This document shows positions 21,908 through 23,094 of a stretch of DNA of 23,094 nt, piece by piece. This stretch comes from a virus. The notes under the pieces were generated by a model. The model had not been told where the DNA came from. It searched no databases and saw nothing but the letters and a program-made list of their open reading frames with translations. Location of the stretch: positions 1 through 23,094 of IMG/VR virus record IMGVR_UViG_3300033153_006367; one strand, given 5' to 3'. The position numbers and the translations under genes are program-made. Each line of letters opens with the position of its first letter. Position 1 is the stretch's first letter.

Positions 21908-22144
21908 ATGCAAGGTGTTACTGAAGGAAAGATGGTGCATGTTGTTTTAGAGAATGGGGAGCATAGACCAGCAGTAATAGTTAAGGTTTGGAGTGAAGAA
22001 ACAGGCTGTTCAAACCTCCAAATGTTTACAGATAGCCCACCAGAAGCAAATTTGAATGATTGTCTTCCTCAAGTTAAATGGCTAACATCGTTTGTTTATA
22101 GTGAAGAGCCAATATTAAATACGTGGCACTGGATGGAGAAATAG
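21908..22144 (+). CDS. Small widespread-type phage protein of unknown function
   Basis: 78 residues. The pattern VHVVLENGEHRPAVIVKVW, then NLQMFTD, W-LTS-VYSEE and a C-terminal NTWHWMEK is one I recall from many short phage and prophage proteins, with G-x-HRPA, W, N-L-x-x-F and T-W-H-W conserved. It is probably a small beta-barrel, function not known. AAAGGAG precedes the ATG. The last base of its stop codon touches palindrome copy 8. Confidence 0.68.
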   Translation: MQGVTEGKMVHVVLENGEHRPAVIVKVWSEETGCSNLQMFTDSPPEANLNDCLPQVKWLTSFVYSEEPILNTWHWMEK

Positions 22145-22173
22145 TTTTAATAAAACGTGCATTTTATTCAAAC
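22144..22173 (+). repeat. Dispersed palindrome, copy 8
   Basis: GTTTTAATAAAA - CGTGCA - TTTTATTCAAAC, one mismatch. The closing pair is G-C here but C-G in copies 6 and 7, a compensatory change. It begins at the stop of the preceding gene. The 90 nt that follow hold only weak hairpins (GTTCT/AGAAC, AGGT/ACCT) and a strong AAGGAG. Confidence 0.83.
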
Positions 22174-22241
22174 TTAGGCTTCAAAAAACAGGGTTCTAAG
22201 CGATTTTGAGAACATTTAGGTGTAGAATGACCTATAAGAAA

Positions 22242-22264
22242 AAGGAGTTTTGGTGAAGCTATAA
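22242..22264 (+). other. Strong ribosome binding site feeding a mini-ORF coupled to the next gene
   Basis: AAGGAG (22242-22247) is ideally placed for GTG AAG CTA TAA (22253-22264), a three-codon frame. Its TAA overlaps the ATG of the gene at 22264 (TAATG). For that ATG itself the AAGGAG is 16 nt away, too far for normal use. Reinitiation after the mini-ORF is a plausible way to start the gene. Confidence 0.45.
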
Positions 22265-22524
22265 TGAATGAAAAAGAATTTAATTATAAAACAAAAAGTC
22301 ATGTTGAAGAATATTTAAGATTAAAACACCCAGAAATAAGCCCAGATGCCTACTCAATTCATGCAATGTATTCTTGTGAAAATCTAAGTGCCATTGAAGC
22401 TTCTGGATTATGTGGAATTTGGCTAACAATTTTTATAGGAAAAGAAGTAATTTTTTCATGTAAAGATTGCACAATAAAGCAATTATTTGAAAAACTATAT
22501 TTAGAATTACCCTTGACAAAATAA
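22264..22524 (+). CDS. Small protein of unknown function
   Basis: 86 residues, not recognised. The N-terminal part is charged and helical (EFNYKTKSHVEEYLRLKHPE). The middle has cysteines (MYSCENLSAIEASGLCGIW), followed by strands (WLTIFIGKEVIFSC) and a final helix (TIKQLFEKLYLELPL). The start lacks a well-spaced ribosome binding site of its own and may depend on the GTG mini-ORF just upstream. The promoter of the radical-SAM gene overlaps its last codons. Confidence 0.6.
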   Translation: MNEKEFNYKTKSHVEEYLRLKHPEISPDAYSIHAMYSCENLSAIEASGLCGIWLTIFIGKEVIFSCKDCTIKQLFEKLYLELPLTK

Positions 22525-22541
22525 CAAATTAATACTATAAT
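22513..22541 (+). promoter_or_regulatory. Consensus sigma70 promoter of the radical-SAM gene
   Basis: TTGACA (22513-22518), a 17-nt spacer, then TATAAT (22536-22541), continuing as TATAATTAATA. This is a full consensus match, inside the end of the previous gene. The predicted start site (22546-22549) falls at or within 3 nt of the ATG at 22549. Confidence 0.88.
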
Positions 22542-22548
22542 TAATAAT

Positions 22549-23058
22549 ATGAAAGATACATTAAGATTACTAATTACATTAAAGTGCAATTTTAATTGTG
22601 AGTATTGTTGTAATGAGCAAGAAGAATTTAACTCTCAATTTTGTTATAAAAACTTTAGTGAAATTGACCTTAATCAATATCGTACCATTTGTATAACTGG
22701 TGGAGAGCCATTTATAAATAGAGATTTGCTATATGGTATCTTAGATGAAATTCCACTAAATAAAAGGGTTTATATTTATACAAATGGAACGCTTATTGAA
22801 AAAGCAGATGTTTTTAAACTATCAACATATGATAATCTTAGAGGATTAAGTATTGGCGTTCATTCTTCAAATCAACTATATAACATAAATAGAGATGTTT
22901 ATGAAATTTTAGATTGTAGATTTATGATTCGAGATACAATGTATGACCAAATAAAAATAGAACATATTGACAGACTAAAAGGTCAAGCAATAAAACTATG
23001 GTCTATGAATGATTGCAATATGCCCAATGAAGATTGGATTGTATTGAAAGGAATTTAA
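22549..23058 (+). CDS. Small radical SAM protein
   Basis: 169 residues. CNFNCEYC (13-20) is the CxxxCxxC site for a [4Fe-4S] cluster that cleaves S-adenosylmethionine. ITGGEPFINRDLL is the GGEP AdoMet-binding motif, and RVYIYTNGTLI is the next core strand. It is about half the usual radical SAM length: the end of the barrel is short and there is no SPASM or Twitch cluster domain, so it may be a minimal maturase or need a partner. The start is fixed because Cys13 is essential. No ribosome binding site precedes it and the promoter lies directly upstream, implying a leaderless mRNA. The next gene begins 1 nt after its stop. Confidence 0.85.
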   Translation: MKDTLRLLITLKCNFNCEYCCNEQEEFNSQFCYKNFSEIDLNQYRTICITGGEPFINRDLLYGILDEIPLNKRVYIYTNGTLIEKADVFKLSTYDNLRGLSIGVHSSNQLYNINRDVYEILDCRFMIRDTMYDQIKIEHIDRLKGQAIKLWSMNDCNMPNEDWIVLKGI

Positions 23059-23059
23059 A

Positions 23060-23094
23060 ATGAAGATTAGAACAGGTTTTGTAAGCAATAGTTC
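23060..23094 (+). CDS. Start of a protein with FVSNSS N-terminus (3' truncated)
   Basis: The frame begins at ATG 23060 with AAAGGAA upstream. Twelve residues are readable, MKIRTGFVSNSS (the last codon TC- is Ser whatever the next base). I recall many short phage and clostridial hypothetical proteins that begin with K-I-R-x-G-F-V-S-N-S-S-S-S-S-F; the function is unknown to me. It directly follows the radical SAM gene and is a candidate substrate or partner, but this is inference from position. Confidence 0.6.
   Translation, partial: MKIRTGFVSNS

Noticed and set aside
16723-22173. CRISPR array
   Set aside because: The repeats are palindromes at irregular distances with genes between them, not short direct repeats with uniform spacers, and no cas genes are visible.
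16723-22173. Palindromes as ordinary intrinsic terminators
   Set aside because: The stems are purely A-T apart from closing pairs and no separate T-run follows, so efficient intrinsic termination is unlikely.

Overview
The window looks like the early/replication region of a strongly AT-rich (roughly 30% G+C by eye) double-stranded DNA tailed phage. All genes lie on the + strand, are packed with 4-25 nt overlaps or very short gaps, and nearly all have AAGGAG-type ribosome binding sites. Promoters are sigma70/sigmaA-like with 17-nt spacers. Together with a replication gene order like SPbeta yorI-yorL (helicase, primase, RecJ, DnaE), this suggests a phage or prophage of a low-GC Gram-positive host. 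The host assignment is inference. No virion, lysis or integrase genes are visible.

Layout. (1) 1-1.6 kb: the 3' end of a C5-cytosine methyltransferase, an N6-adenine (or N4-cytosine) methyltransferase, an HNH endonuclease and a small gene that appears frameshifted. (2) 1.6-2.9 kb: a translation island behind a TTGACA-17-TATGAT promoter. It holds tRNA-Glu, Lys, Val, Met/Ile2 and Trp, peptide deformylase, a tRNA-like sequence with no anticodon arm, and two structured non-coding segments, one bounded by a perfect 14-bp stem. (3) 2.9-16.0 kb: the replication/recombination operon. It encodes a kinase-like protein, an SSB-like protein with an acidic tail, a Sak4-like RecA-fold ATPase, a zinc protein, DnaB-like helicase, DnaG-like primase, RecJ-like nuclease, DnaE-type polymerase and RecD2-like helicase. 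It is followed by a second HNH endonuclease. (4) 16.7-22.5 kb: an accessory region of very small genes, many Cys-rich, including three adjacent proteins sharing the motif IPDWCPL, plus an RNA ligase. Eight copies of a 26-30 bp palindrome with exactly 6-nt variable loops sit after genes here. Three promoters share the string TATAATTAATA. One of them fires straight into a 25-bp stem enclosing 106 nt (18931-19086). (5) 22.5 kb to the end: an apparently leaderless mini radical-SAM gene, then the start of a protein beginning MKIRTGFVSNSS.

The operon supplies most of a replisome (SSB, helicase, primase, polymerase) with recombination and repair helpers. The tRNAs, deformylase and RNA ligase suggest an effort to keep translation running during infection. 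By manual reading the tetranucleotide GATC is absent from the whole window, which points to restriction avoidance. The most novel candidates are the structured RNAs, the dispersed palindromes with compensatory changes, and the radical-SAM/FVSNSS pair.
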